Assembly: GCA_013815465.1 (NCBI GenBank)
Contig: JACDGE010000001.1
Span: forward strand, 1 to 64,000
Origin: Alphaproteobacteria bacterium
Lineage (GTDB): Bacteria > Pseudomonadota > Alphaproteobacteria > UBA9655
Reading direction: 5' to 3'
Length of the DNA stretch: 64,000 nt
The position numbers were made by a program, and so were the translations under genes. Shown piece by piece: positions 1 to 9,255 of this stretch. The notes below the pieces were generated by a model that ran no database searches, was not told where the DNA came from, and saw only the letters and a program-made list of their open reading frames with translations. Positions within the stretch are counted from its first letter, which is position 1. Each line of letters begins with the position of its first letter.

Positions 1-300
1 CCTCTTCAGTCCAACCCTTATAAACCCTCATCCACTCCCCGTCAACTCCTTTCTATAAAAAAAATTCCACTCATTAACGAACCATTAGCACTTCATCACT
101 TATCATAGCTCATCAGGAAATCATTTTATTCACCCCGCCCCATTCTCTTGCCTGCAAAGACTATGAGAATGGGGCCGTCCCCTTATCTTAACCGCCCCCC
201 CCCCTTGAATTTTTCCCTCCGAATTCCTAAGTACTGAGTATCTCCCCCCTGGTGAGCATTTGTAACCCTTAGTGAATTTGTCACCCCGGGCCAGAAATTC
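1..300. other. Intergenic, no gene seen
   Basis: AT-rich non-coding stretch at the left edge with C-runs and T-runs. No convincing ORF, RNA or promoter was seen; a palindromic repeat follows it directly. Confidence 0.5.
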
Positions 301-373
301 AGGAGATCATTAGATCAAGAAAAGTCATTGCTATTTTCTGAAAAACAAGATTTTTTTAGTCAAATGATGACAC
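301..373. repeat. ~72-bp palindromic repeat, GATC family copy 1
   Basis: The outer arms read AGATC...GATCAAGAAAA on the left and TTTTTTAGTC...GATGACAC on the right, around a central TTTTCTGAAAAACA. The same design recurs near 60208, 61278 and 61362, so this is a dispersed element that could fold into a hairpin. It lies just upstream of the subtilase gene. Confidence 0.6.
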
Positions 374-412
374 ACTAGGAAAAGATATGGACTCGAAAAA
401 GGGGGTTTTTCT

Positions 413-1408
413 GTGCTTAATCGTTTCGTTTTTGGACTGTGCCTTATTGCCCTTGTGGCTTTTATATTTCAGGAAATGGGGAAGGCTCCTTCTGTCACCC
501 CTTACTTTTTGGTCGGTGCACCCCATGCACACGAGAAGGCCCTGGATGGTAGAGGGGTGGCTGTTGCAGTCCTTGATGAGGGTTTTGATTCCTCCCACGC
601 CTTTCTAAAAGATAAGTTTAGTTCCCTTCATCGTTACAATACGGCCCATAAGAACAGCCAAGATATTTCCGAAACACTGGTTTTTGAAAATGGGGCGTAT
701 ACCTTTGAAAGCCATGGTACCCACGTTTCAGGCATTATCTTACATCTTGCCCCTGAAGCAGAGATTATCCCCATAAAAATTGAAGGCGCGGGGGGCGATC
801 AGACCTTTGTAAAAGCCCTTCAGCACGCAGCCAACAGTCCCGCACACATTGTTAATATTTCTATGCGACTCAGTTATACGGGGAGAGAAATAAGCCCGAA
901 TGTTCGCACAGCTCTTTTTCAGCTCGCCCAGGTGGGAAAATTGATTGTGATCGCCGCAGGCAATGATAGCGCTGGCTTGACGGAGCATCCCTATACTGCA
1001 AGTTTGGTTGAGCTTTCTCACCATCCCCTGATGAAGGGACGTCTCCTCCTGGTGGGGGCCTCTTCCTACAAGAATGGGACAGAATCCCTTGCTGAATTTA
1101 GTAATTTTCCGGGTCAAAATGCTTTTGCAATGCCCCAAACTTATTTTATTACGGCTCCTGGCGACCAGATTAAATCCTCGGTTACGGGGGGGCTTTTTGC
1201 TGAAAAATCCGGGACATCTATGGCAGCCCCCATGGTTGTGGGAGCTGCTGCCCTGTTGAAACAAGCCTACCCCCATCTTTCATCAGAAAACATTGCCCAG
1301 CTTCTTTTAAAATCAGCAAGGAAGATTGCGCTGGATGGAAAGACGCTCCCGCACAGTCAATTTGGGGCAGGTATTCTGAATCTGAAAGGTGCTCTGGAGT
1401 TCAAGTAG
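413..1408 (+). CDS. S8 family (subtilisin-like) serine peptidase
   Basis: An exported or membrane-anchored subtilase of 331 residues. The start is GTG at 413, chosen because it keeps a hydrophobic signal/anchor segment (residues ~4–20). The catalytic triad is visible: Asp55 in AVLDEGFD, His101 in SHGTHVSG and Ser269 in SGTSMAAP, with oxyanion Asn184 in AAGND. Only a short region precedes the catalytic domain, so an I9-type propeptide seems absent or very short. It stands alone, about 250 bp upstream of pcm. The substrate is unknown; a secreted housekeeping or host-directed protease are both possible. The family call is firm, the role is not. Confidence 0.9.
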   Translation: MLNRFVFGLCLIALVAFIFQEMGKAPSVTPYFLVGAPHAHEKALDGRGVAVAVLDEGFDSSHAFLKDKFSSLHRYNTAHKNSQDISETLVFENGAYTFESHGTHVSGIILHLAPEAEIIPIKIEGAGGDQTFVKALQHAANSPAHIVNISMRLSYTGREISPNVRTALFQLAQVGKLIVIAAGNDSAGLTEHPYTASLVELSHHPLMKGRLLLVGASSYKNGTESLAEFSNFPGQNAFAMPQTYFITAPGDQIKSSVTGGLFAEKSGTSMAAPMVVGAAALLKQAYPHLSSENIAQLLLKSARKIALDGKTLPHSQFGAGILNLKGALEFK

Positions 1409-1603
1409 CGAGTGGTCTTTTTTAAGAATTTTTAATATTTATATGAGATGATCTCTTTATAAAAAACCAAAGGATATGATCAATGAAAATGGTGGAGAAT
1501 ATATCGTAACTATAGAAAGTTTCAATTCAAATGGGTCGTCTGACCAGCCACAGGTTCGCTACAACGCAAGGGCGCTCCACTGTTGAGCCATAAAAAAATT
1601 GCT

Positions 1604-1633
1604 TGTTATGTCTAAAAAACGTATACTTATAAT
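1604..1633 (+). promoter_or_regulatory. Putative sigma70 promoter of pcm
   Basis: TTGTTA at 1604–1609 and a perfect TATAAT at 1628–1633, with an 18-bp spacer, 28 bp before the pcm start. The -35 is weak, so the call rests mainly on the -10. Confidence 0.45.
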
Positions 1634-1660
1634 ACCACTATGAGGCACAAAAAGGTATAA

Positions 1661-2317
1661 ATGTCTGATTTTAGAATAATGCGCCGCAATATGGTAAAAG
1701 GTCAGATAGAGCCCGAAAATGTCACTCATCCCCTTCTTATCGAGGCCCTCTCCACCATTCCGCGAGAAAAGTTTGTGCCCCATCAGCTTGCACGAATTGC
1801 TTATATGGATGCAAATTTTCCCCTTGGTAAAGACCGATTTCTTTTAAGACCTGCAACTCTTGCGCGCCTTTTACAAGCTCTGGATCCCCGACCTTCTGAT
1901 AAAATTCTTTATATTGCTAGCGGCACAGGTTATGGCCCCGCCCTCTTAAACGAAATGGTTTCTCATGTCATAGCTCTGGATTGTGAAGAAACATGGACGC
2001 AAGAGGCAGAACGGCTTGTGAATGAATTGGAGCTTTCATCCATAGAGGTGGTCTTTGGCCCCCTTTGTGAAGGATGGGAAACTGAGGCCCCTTATGATAA
2101 AATCCTGATTGAGGGATGCGTTGATTTTGTCCCCCTGAAACTTCTCTCTCAGTTAAGGGAAGATGGACAATTAATAACTATCAAATATCATAAAGGAAAA
2201 GCAAGCATCGCTATAAAAATTGATAAAAAACAAGGGGGTTTTACGGAGCAGTTTCTTTTTGATGCATTTGTGCCACGCCTTAAAGCCTTGTCTGCGCAAA
2301 AGGCATTTGTTTTTTAG
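1661..2317 (+). CDS. pcm: Protein-L-isoaspartate O-methyltransferase-like protein
   Basis: A 218-residue SAM-dependent methyltransferase of the PCMT family, which in its classical form repairs isoaspartyl residues in aged proteins. The N-terminal half carries the family pattern of a helix ending in PREKFVP. The SAM-binding motif is IASGTGYGPALL (~87–98) followed by an acidic strand end (IALDCE), and a DKILIEG segment follows. The usual glycine-rich motif reads SGTGYG rather than GSGSGY, so substrate choice could differ. An AAAGG-like ribosome site precedes the ATG. It sits directly upstream of tolC, an arrangement common in alphaproteobacteria. Confidence 0.85.
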   Translation: MSDFRIMRRNMVKGQIEPENVTHPLLIEALSTIPREKFVPHQLARIAYMDANFPLGKDRFLLRPATLARLLQALDPRPSDKILYIASGTGYGPALLNEMVSHVIALDCEETWTQEAERLVNELELSSIEVVFGPLCEGWETEAPYDKILIEGCVDFVPLKLLSQLREDGQLITIKYHKGKASIAIKIDKKQGGFTEQFLFDAFVPRLKALSAQKAFVF

Positions 2318-2373
2318 TGAAAAAAAATATAAAAGATGTATGGTAAGATTCACTCTATGAAAAATTATATAAA

Positions 2374-3873
2374 ATGAAGATGAAACAAACCAAAATTCTT
2401 AAATTTTTTACCGTTCTGATCTCAACTTCTTTTTTGTGTGCTCCCACTTTTGGAGATGCGCCGACCTGTAAAAAAGAAGCTCATGAAAAACCCTGTGATC
2501 CTTGTAAAAAAGAAGATCAAACTCCCGTGACATTGCAAGAAACGCTTGAGCGAACCTATATGCAAAACGCCACCCTGGATGCGGCTCGCGCGGGTTTAAG
2601 AGCGACAGACGAAAACGTTTCCATCGCTAATGCGGATTGGCGGCCTAGTCTTTCTGTGCAGGGAACCCAGTCATTTGCCCAGAACTACAATGCAAGCCCG
2701 ACTTCTCGCCAACACACCAATTCTACGGGCTATGTGGCAAGAATTGATCAAAACATTTATAATGGCGGCGGCACGGACGCAAACATTGAAAAGCAAGAAA
2801 ATCTTGTTTTTTCTGCAAAGGCAGGACTTTTTTCTACGGAACAAACGGTGCTTTTTAATGCGGTTCAAGCCCATGCAGATGTCATTGCAAACCAAGATAT
2901 TGTGAAATTTCGGCAAGATAGTGTCTCTTTTTATAAAAAATTTCTAGAACAAGCTGAAGCGCGCTATGAAGTCGGAGCCATAGGGCGTACGGATGTGGAA
3001 GCTGCTCGCGCAGAATATGAAGGTGCAAAAGGAGATCTCAGCGTTGCCATCGGACAACTTGAAGGGGCAAAAGCAACCTATTACCAAATTGTTGCCAGCT
3101 CGCCCGAAAACTTGACCCAACCTAACATTTTGTTGGAATTACCGAGGACTTACGAAGAGGCTCTGGACGTGGCCTGTACTAACAATCCTAAAATTACGGA
3201 GGCTAGATTTGCTCTTGAGGCAGCCGAGTATAACGTGGATTTACAAATCTCAGAGCTTTTACCCGATCTGGGTATACAAGGCACAGTTGGCAACAATCGG
3301 ACAACGGGAACAGGAAATGAAAGCCATCCAAAGCAAACTGCTTTAACCGCCTCAGCGACCCTGAATGTTCCCGTTTATTTGCAAGGGAAGCCCAGCGCTC
3401 AGATTCGCCAGGCCTATCAGCAAGTGGCCCAACAAAAGGTATCCTTGGTTCAAACCCAGCGGGAAGTCGAACAAGCGACCAAAACCGCATGGGAAAATCA
3501 TATTGCCGCTCGTGAATCTTTAAAGCGATATATGGCGGCGGTTAAAGCAGGGGAATTAGCCGTTGAAGGGGCGACAGCTGAGGCAGATGTGGGGGCAAAA
3601 AGCGTGGTTGAGGTGCTCGTGATTCAAAGGGACTTGGTCCAAACACAGATTGACCTTGTAGGCGCCCAAGAAACTCTCGTCACCACTACTTATGCTGTTC
3701 TGCAGGCCATGGGAAGTTTGATGGCCAGCACCTTAAAACTCAATGTGAGATACTATGATCCTGATTGTTACTATAATGAGTACAAGGATGCTTGGATTCA
3801 GTTCTGGCAGAGTGAAGACTGGCGCTATGTAAGAAATGAGCCTTGTGGGCCTATTTGTCCCGGTCCCCGGTAG
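2374..3873 (+). CDS. tolC: TolC family outer-membrane efflux protein
   Basis: A 499-residue outer-membrane channel subunit, the exit duct for type I secretion and RND/ABC efflux. An N-terminal signal peptide ends near CAPTFG (~27). It is followed by a short Cys/Lys-rich insert (about 30–50) and then two OEP repeats (~55–270 and ~275–460) rich in Ala/Gln heptads typical of the TolC helical barrel. A Cys/Trp/Tyr-rich C-terminal tail (after ~465) is unusual. An in-frame ATG two codons downstream (2380) is an equal start. No inner-membrane partner lies beside it; the BacA/SbmA-like transporter at 27.5 kb is not a typical partner. Confidence 0.9.
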   Translation: MKMKQTKILKFFTVLISTSFLCAPTFGDAPTCKKEAHEKPCDPCKKEDQTPVTLQETLERTYMQNATLDAARAGLRATDENVSIANADWRPSLSVQGTQSFAQNYNASPTSRQHTNSTGYVARIDQNIYNGGGTDANIEKQENLVFSAKAGLFSTEQTVLFNAVQAHADVIANQDIVKFRQDSVSFYKKFLEQAEARYEVGAIGRTDVEAARAEYEGAKGDLSVAIGQLEGAKATYYQIVASSPENLTQPNILLELPRTYEEALDVACTNNPKITEARFALEAAEYNVDLQISELLPDLGIQGTVGNNRTTGTGNESHPKQTALTASATLNVPVYLQGKPSAQIRQAYQQVAQQKVSLVQTQREVEQATKTAWENHIAARESLKRYMAAVKAGELAVEGATAEADVGAKSVVEVLVIQRDLVQTQIDLVGAQETLVTTTYAVLQAMGSLMASTLKLNVRYYDPDCYYNEYKDAWIQFWQSEDWRYVRNEPCGPICPGPR

Positions 3874-4029
3874 CTTAAAAAAATCCTCTTCTGATCCCTA
3901 AGATGGGAGAAAGTTAACCCTATTTTAACCAAAACCAGAAATAATGAGAAAAGAAGCTGAATCTTCCCATCTCGATAGCACGATTTTTGCTTCTTGCAAT
4001 AGAAACAACAAAATTGAAAGAAGATCATC

Positions 4030-4356
4030 ATGCTTGGAAAAAAAATATGGACCCTCGGGGCTTTGAGTATTTACGCTGTAATGGGAAGCAATCTATTTGC
4101 CGACAATTGGGCTCCCAAAGACAGGGATTGTATAATATCATGCATGAAAGAACACTACTGTGAAAAATGTATGAATCCCCTCTGTGACAATCCTATAAGT
4201 TGTTCAAAGAAAATCGATCATTGCATGCCAAAATATACTGCTTGTGTAGAATTTAAATGCCAGCTAAACCCTTCCTTGCTTGAAACGCTGAAAAGGCCGG
4301 CCTATTGGGCATGTGATTATATAGCTAGTGGTAACGGAATTGAACTCGAATTGTAG
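4030..4356 (+). CDS. Small secreted Cys-rich protein
   Basis: A 108-residue protein of no family I recognise. Residues ~1–24 form a Sec signal peptide with a likely cut after NLFA. The mature part (~84 residues) holds ten cysteines spaced like a disulfide-knotted domain. It stands alone between tolC and popZ. The composition matches other small exported Cys-rich proteins in this window (16660, 31448, 43127, 43984, 46501). The periplasm or host compartment is the likely site; the function is unknown. Confidence 0.75.
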   Translation: MLGKKIWTLGALSIYAVMGSNLFADNWAPKDRDCIISCMKEHYCEKCMNPLCDNPISCSKKIDHCMPKYTACVEFKCQLNPSLLETLKRPAYWACDYIASGNGIELEL

Positions 4357-4552
4357 GCCCCTTCCGTTAGAAAAAGAATACCTCTAGCAAACTGTCTGGG
4401 AACGTGTCCTCTATATCTTTGTCACTCCCCTCATTTCTTATCGTGCTTAATTCGCTTTTAAACCCTGCAATATTTTTATCTTTCACCTCTTTTATATCAA
4501 ACTCAAGTCATGCTACACTGTATTATGAGTTGTCCCAGTAGAGTGAGAAAAT

Positions 4553-5167
4553 ATGATAACAGACAAACCCCCTGCAGAAACATCTATGGATGAAATTTTA
4601 GCTTCCATCCGTAAGATTATTTCAGCGGATTCGCAAGATGGAATACATGTGGAGAGCCCTTCATTTTTCTCAACCCATGAACCTGAAGATATTCTCGATC
4701 TCACCGAGAGTCTCCCTGAGGAATCAGGAAAAATACAAGCCCCGATCATGCCTTCTGAGTTCCCTTTGAATGACCTTGGAGAGTGGTCTCCCCATGCAAA
4801 TAAAGCGATTTATCCTGAGGAAACAGAAAAGAATCCACGAGACGTTTCGGAACAAGCTACCGCAGAAACAAAACCTGTCTACGAGACCACAAGCACCCCT
4901 ATATTTGATGAGCCCCTTCTTTCTCAAACCACAATGGCGGAAGCGATGCAAGCTTTTCATGTCCTGCATACAGTGGAAAAGGAAAATCCGAAATTTTCCG
5001 AGCCGCGCCTTTCTGAGGGAATGGGGGGACAAACCCTTGAGACCCTCATGCGAGAGATGTTAAAGCCCCTTTTGAAAGATTGGCTTGATGCCAACTTGCC
5101 TTCTCTTGTTCGCTCAGTGGTCACCCAACAAGTGGAAAAGATCGTAGGTCAAACGAGACGCAATTAG
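4553..5167 (+). CDS. popZ: PopZ-like polar organizing protein (DUF2497)
   Basis: A 204-residue protein with the PopZ/DUF2497 layout. There is a short N-terminal helix (MDEILASIRKII, ~12–23), a long acidic and Pro-rich linker (~30–150), and a C-terminal helical bundle with LMREMLKPLLKDWLDANL (~166–183). In Caulobacter PopZ self-assembles at the pole through the C-terminus and captures ParB–parS and other clients through the N-terminal helix. It lies in the conserved tolC–popZ–valS neighbourhood, here interrupted by mrcA and the phytase genes. With mipZ and the origin in the same window, the pole-to-origin tethering parts sit together. The family call is strong. Confidence 0.88.
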   Translation: MITDKPPAETSMDEILASIRKIISADSQDGIHVESPSFFSTHEPEDILDLTESLPEESGKIQAPIMPSEFPLNDLGEWSPHANKAIYPEETEKNPRDVSEQATAETKPVYETTSTPIFDEPLLSQTTMAEAMQAFHVLHTVEKENPKFSEPRLSEGMGGQTLETLMREMLKPLLKDWLDANLPSLVRSVVTQQVEKIVGQTRRN

Positions 5168-5247
5168 ACGCGTTGTTTTTTAAAAAGGACCCCTCCCTCC
5201 ATCCAGCATGGAGGGGAGAAATACACTTCTTTCTCAAAATAAGAAAT

Positions 5248-5383
5248 AGATCCCGGCTCAAGGCCGGGATGACAGGTTGAGAGGGTAAAAGCTTAACAAC
5301 CAACATTGTTTTACATTACACAATCTCTTGATTATATAGGTAAAAAACTCCGACGCTATCATCCCGGCCTTGAGCCGGGATCT
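5248..5383. repeat. Composite hairpin-ended repeat, copy 1
   Basis: A 136-bp non-coding element. The left end is the palindrome AGATCCCGGCTCAAGGCCGG and the right end is its inverted equivalent (CCGGCCTTGAGCCGGGATCT). The interior contains TTGAGAGG and a CAACATTG segment. A near-identical element lies at 51906–52032, and relatives at 17642, 38931 and 53385. It resembles a MITE, with no transposase in the window. Confidence 0.75.
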
Positions 5384-5437
5384 CATTCTATGGACCCAGT
5401 CTATACAGTCTATACCATCCTATGTTTCGAAAGAAGT

Positions 5438-7969
5438 CTAATACAATCCACCCGTTCCGGTCCCGGGTAAGACGATGGGAGCGGGTAGAGTCCCTTCGGT
5501 TTGAGAGTTAGAGGGGCTTGCGTGGCTCGGACCCCCATACCCAGGACTCCCCGGGTTCGACGAATAATGAGGTTGAGAAGAATAGTCGTAAGTCGACGTT
5601 TCTGAAGCTGCAGGAACAGCACGCTTGGGAACGCTTTGGTTGTTTTTAAGAGCCTCGTATATATTTCCCATTCGCACCAGCTTCATCTCAGGGGGAATTT
5701 TAAAGGGCTTGCTAGGAACTCCTTTAAGAACTTCTTGCAAAAAAGCGACAATAACAGGAAGGGCCACCCGTGAGCCCCCTTCCATATGTCCAAGAGTTTG
5801 GGGATGATCAAAGCCCACATAAGCTAAAACAACCAGGTCAGGGGTATAGGCGGCTGTCCACGCATCTCGTTCCTCATTTGATGTTCCCGTTTTCATGGCT
5901 ACAATTTTTCCTAATACTTGTGCTCTTCGAGCAGATCCTTCACGCACCGCGCCCTCTAGCATAGAAGTAACTTGATAAATACTTCGGGGATCAGCCATCT
6001 GTTCGCGGTGATCTTGAATAATGGGGGGGCTTTGATTTATCCACGGCTGAGTTGTACAATTTGGACAAACGCGCGTATCTGCAAGAAAAAGCGTTTTTCC
6101 ATGACGATCTTGAATGCGATCAATAAGGGTGGGTTCAAGTTTTTTCCCCCCATTGGCAAGCATGGCATAGCCTGTAATAAGACGTTCAAGGGTTGTTTCC
6201 CCTGCACCGATGGCCATCGCAATTTGCATCGGTACCCGCTCCATAATCCCAAATTTCTCGATTGTATTAGCAACCGGTTTCATCCCGACATATTCGTGCA
6301 CCAAACGGATGGTCAGCCTGTTTAAGGATTTTTGGAGTCCCGTGCGTATGGACACGGATCCATAATGGATTTTTGTAACGTTTTTAGGCGCATAAGTCCC
6401 CAGTCCTCGTCCCATATTAATATAAATAGGTGCATCTGACACAATGGTTGCGGGCGAAAATCCTCGCTCCATTGCACTCAAATAGACAAAAGGTTTTATG
6501 GCCGAGCCGGGCTGGCGAAGGGCTTGGGTTGCTCGATTAAATTGACTGGCTTCAAAGCTAAACCCCCCTGTCATAGCAAGAATACGGCCCGTATGGGGGT
6601 CCATTACCATTAATGCCCCGCTGACAACTGGGATTTGTTGAAGGCTATAGGTGCTTTTCTTATCCTTCAAAAGATCGACGAGAACGATATCGCCAACGGC
6701 CAAGACGTCTTGTGGATGTTGAACGGGTGGTCCCAAAGCAAAATCTGGAATCAGACTATCACTGGGAGGAGCATTCTTTTTTGGCGGCACATATTGGCGT
6801 GCCCACTGTAGTTCGGACAGGGGAATAGTCCCTTCTTCCCCTGATTGAAGACCAATTTTGGCTCCGCTATCTGTCAGTTTTAAGACAATACCCACCTGCC
6901 AGCGACCAATTCCAAGGGGAGGAAGGATGGATGACAAATGCGCCTGCCACGCTTCTTTCGTTTCATTCTGTAAGATAACGTGTTGCAAAGGGCCTCTCCA
7001 CCCATGGCGACGATCATAGGCCATGATTCCCTTGCGTAAAGCCCAGTCGGCTATTTTTTGAATGTGGGGATTGAGGGTTGTACGAACAGTTAATCCTCCC
7101 TTATACAGGGGATCTTCGCCATATTTGGAGATAAGCTTGCGGCGAACCTCTGAGGCAAAATAGTCTGCCTTGACCACGCGGGTCGGATCCGGTCGTTTGA
7201 GCGTCAGGGGCTCAGCTTTAGCGGCTATGGCTTCGGTGCGTGTAATGACCCTCTCTTCGTACATCCGAGTAATAACCCAATCGCGTCGAGCCTTCGCCAT
7301 CTCATAATTATGCTTAGGGTTATATTTGCTGGGTGCTTTGGGGAGCCCCGCCAGAAACGCAGCCTCTGCAATGGTGAGTTCTTCAAGGGACTTATTAAAA
7401 TAATTGAGAGCAGCGGCGGCAATCCCATAGGATCCAGCACCTAAAAAAATTTCGTTCAGGTAGAGCTCTAGAATCCTATCCTTACTCAGGGCGTTTTCAA
7501 TTCTAAAGGATAGAATTGCTTCTTTTATTTTTCGATCATAGGAAGCTTTTGTTGCAATGCTGGACAGAAGAAGATTCTTCGCAACCTGTTGGGTGATGGT
7601 GGAGGCTCCCTGGGGCCTTTTATTAGTCCCTCTTTGCATGAAGTTAAGAATAGCTGCCCGGAGAATGCCAAAAAAATCCAAACCAGGATGCTCGTAGAAA
7701 TTTTTATCTTCCGCAGCTAAAAATGTTTGAATCACCCGCCGAGGAATGGCTTCAATGGGAACAAAGACTCTTTTTTGGGTCGCATATTCGGCAAAAAGAC
7801 GGCCATCGCCCGCATAAATACGACTTACAACCGGTGGCTCATACTGCGCAAGTTGGGCATAATCCGGAAGACCACTCCCAAAATAATACAATAGAACCAA
7901 TGCACCCATAGCCCCTGCAAGGCCGAGTAAGGAAAGAATGGTAAAAATCCATGTAAAGAAACGAATCAT
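5438..7969 (-). CDS. mrcA: Penicillin-binding protein 1A, bifunctional transglycosylase/transpeptidase
   Basis: A class A PBP of 843 residues that polymerises and crosslinks peptidoglycan. An N-terminal membrane anchor (~5–30) is followed by a GT51 domain with catalytic Glu87 in AAEDKNFYEHPG and TITQQVAKNLLL. After a PBP1A-type inserted domain comes the transpeptidase domain, with the nucleophile motif SAIKPF, the SLN motif (KSLNRL) and KTGTSNE. The C-terminal ~60 residues are Ser/Pro/Gly-rich and low complexity, as in many alphaproteobacterial PBP1a proteins. Presence of this enzyme means the organism keeps a wall-synthesis machine despite its probable intracellular life. Confidence 0.95.
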   Translation of the reverse strand: MIRFFTWIFTILSLLGLAGAMGALVLLYYFGSGLPDYAQLAQYEPPVVSRIYAGDGRLFAEYATQKRVFVPIEAIPRRVIQTFLAAEDKNFYEHPGLDFFGILRAAILNFMQRGTNKRPQGASTITQQVAKNLLLSSIATKASYDRKIKEAILSFRIENALSKDRILELYLNEIFLGAGSYGIAAAALNYFNKSLEELTIAEAAFLAGLPKAPSKYNPKHNYEMAKARRDWVITRMYEERVITRTEAIAAKAEPLTLKRPDPTRVVKADYFASEVRRKLISKYGEDPLYKGGLTVRTTLNPHIQKIADWALRKGIMAYDRRHGWRGPLQHVILQNETKEAWQAHLSSILPPLGIGRWQVGIVLKLTDSGAKIGLQSGEEGTIPLSELQWARQYVPPKKNAPPSDSLIPDFALGPPVQHPQDVLAVGDIVLVDLLKDKKSTYSLQQIPVVSGALMVMDPHTGRILAMTGGFSFEASQFNRATQALRQPGSAIKPFVYLSAMERGFSPATIVSDAPIYINMGRGLGTYAPKNVTKIHYGSVSIRTGLQKSLNRLTIRLVHEYVGMKPVANTIEKFGIMERVPMQIAMAIGAGETTLERLITGYAMLANGGKKLEPTLIDRIQDRHGKTLFLADTRVCPNCTTQPWINQSPPIIQDHREQMADPRSIYQVTSMLEGAVREGSARRAQVLGKIVAMKTGTSNEERDAWTAAYTPDLVVLAYVGFDHPQTLGHMEGGSRVALPVIVAFLQEVLKGVPSKPFKIPPEMKLVRMGNIYEALKNNQSVPKRAVPAASETSTYDYSSQPHYSSNPGSPGYGGPSHASPSNSQTEGTLPAPIVLPGTGTGGLY

Positions 7970-8236
7970 TTTTGAATAAATTCACTCAGATGTGGTTTCA
8001 CTTTGCCGATAGATGGAGGATCGGTCAATAGAAATAATTTTTATACCCAAAGGATTTTGAGTTTCGGGGACGTTACGCATAGGCACTCATCCTCGGCCAC
8101 ATGTAAGAATACGCTCCTCTGACGTAAGCCCCGCGTATCTTCCGCAAATTATTTCTTGCCTCTTGTCGAGAAGTCTTTTACAAGTTCTCTAGTTGTGATT
8201 GTTAATTTTATTTCTAAATTACTAAGGAGACGGAAA

Positions 8237-9082
8237 GTGCATAAATTCTCAAAAATACGAAATATCGTGATAGGCGGAGGACTTTCCCTTCTTATCGGTC
8301 TATCTGCTTATTTGTATTATGATGCTTTTCACCCCCTCTATCGCTTTCGTACGATGCAGGATGACATTGCCTCTACAGAACCCGTGGATTTGAAAGGGCT
8401 GCGAGAAATAAACGCCTCAGGTAGCTCTGCCCCCCATTTTCCAGATCTTCAAAAAAAATTGAGCCATATCAAACAACCTAAAATCATTATTGATGCGAAG
8501 ACTGAATCTCCAGGCTACATTGATGGACGGCCCATATCTTTTTATAGATATGATCTCTCAGGGCCACGCCCTAAGCATTTAATAAGAAGACTTTATTACA
8601 CAGGTACAATCTTTGAGAGACCCGATCTTATCGTCCCAGCACCAGAAGAAGCTAAGAAATATGGATTTGATTATGCATCGGTCCACATTGGAAGCAGATT
8701 TATTGCCCCTCTTGAAAAAATTGATGAAATTGTCACTTTGCTTGACTCTGTGCCCCAAGATACATGGATTCATTTTCATTGTCGAAATGGGGACGGACGA
8801 ACCTCTATGCTGCTGACCATGTTAGATATTATGCGAAATGCGCCCGCCGTCTCAAAAGATGATATCTTTAAACGTCAACATTTATTGGGCTCTGTAGATT
8901 TTAATAATACTACTGTTTGGTCAAAAGGGGCTACTTATAGTAAAAAACAACTCGAAGATCGTAAAAAATTTGTTGAGAATTTCTATGAATTTATCTCTCA
9001 ACGAAAAGCAGGTGGGGCCCAGCTATGGTCTGAGTGGAATCGACAGAAGATAGGGGCGTACTCCGTAGTTAGTGTTCAGTGA
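8237..9082 (+). CDS. PTP-like phytase (inositol polyphosphatase) family protein, paralogue 1
   Basis: A 281-residue protein with the P-loop signature HCRNGDGRT (nucleophile Cys182, Arg188) of cysteine-dependent phosphatases. FRTMQD near the N-terminus and a GYIDGRPISFY segment match the PTP-like phytase layout (Selenomonas PhyA type), whose members hydrolyse inositol polyphosphates or related phosphoesters. I chose GTG at 8237 because AAGGAG lies 7 bp before it; an upstream TTG (8156) lacks a ribosome site. Residues ~9–28 form a signal anchor, so the enzyme is exported or faces the periplasm. First of three tandem paralogues. Confidence 0.8.
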   Translation: MHKFSKIRNIVIGGGLSLLIGLSAYLYYDAFHPLYRFRTMQDDIASTEPVDLKGLREINASGSSAPHFPDLQKKLSHIKQPKIIIDAKTESPGYIDGRPISFYRYDLSGPRPKHLIRRLYYTGTIFERPDLIVPAPEEAKKYGFDYASVHIGSRFIAPLEKIDEIVTLLDSVPQDTWIHFHCRNGDGRTSMLLTMLDIMRNAPAVSKDDIFKRQHLLGSVDFNNTTVWSKGATYSKKQLEDRKKFVENFYEFISQRKAGGAQLWSEWNRQKIGAYSVVSVQ

Positions 9083-9115
9083 TCGGAAGTTTTGCCTATA
9101 ATCAGCCATCCCACG

Positions 9116-9201
9116 GACGTCATTGCAAGCAGAGCCAAGCAATCCAGTTTTTTCATAACTTTCGGGATGGCTACGGGGCTAAAGCTCCTCGCACTGACGA
9201 C
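9116..9201. repeat. Degenerate 'CATTGCGAGC...AAGCAATCCAG' palindromic repeat
   Basis: The left half reads CGTCATTGCAAGC...AAGCAATCCAG and the right half is a decayed inverted copy ending CTCGCACTGACG. The same palindrome, better preserved, sits inside putA at 19215–19295. It fills most of the gap between phytase paralogues 1 and 2. Confidence 0.6.
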
Positions 9202-9255
9202 TTTAATTGGTAGGCCGAACTAAACAGTGACCGCACTTGTTTTAAGAGAAAAAAA

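Noticed and set aside
8156-8236. TTG start 27 codons upstream of phytase paralogue 1
   Set aside because: No ribosome site before it, while AAGGAG lies 7 bp before GTG 8237, which leaves a clean signal anchor.
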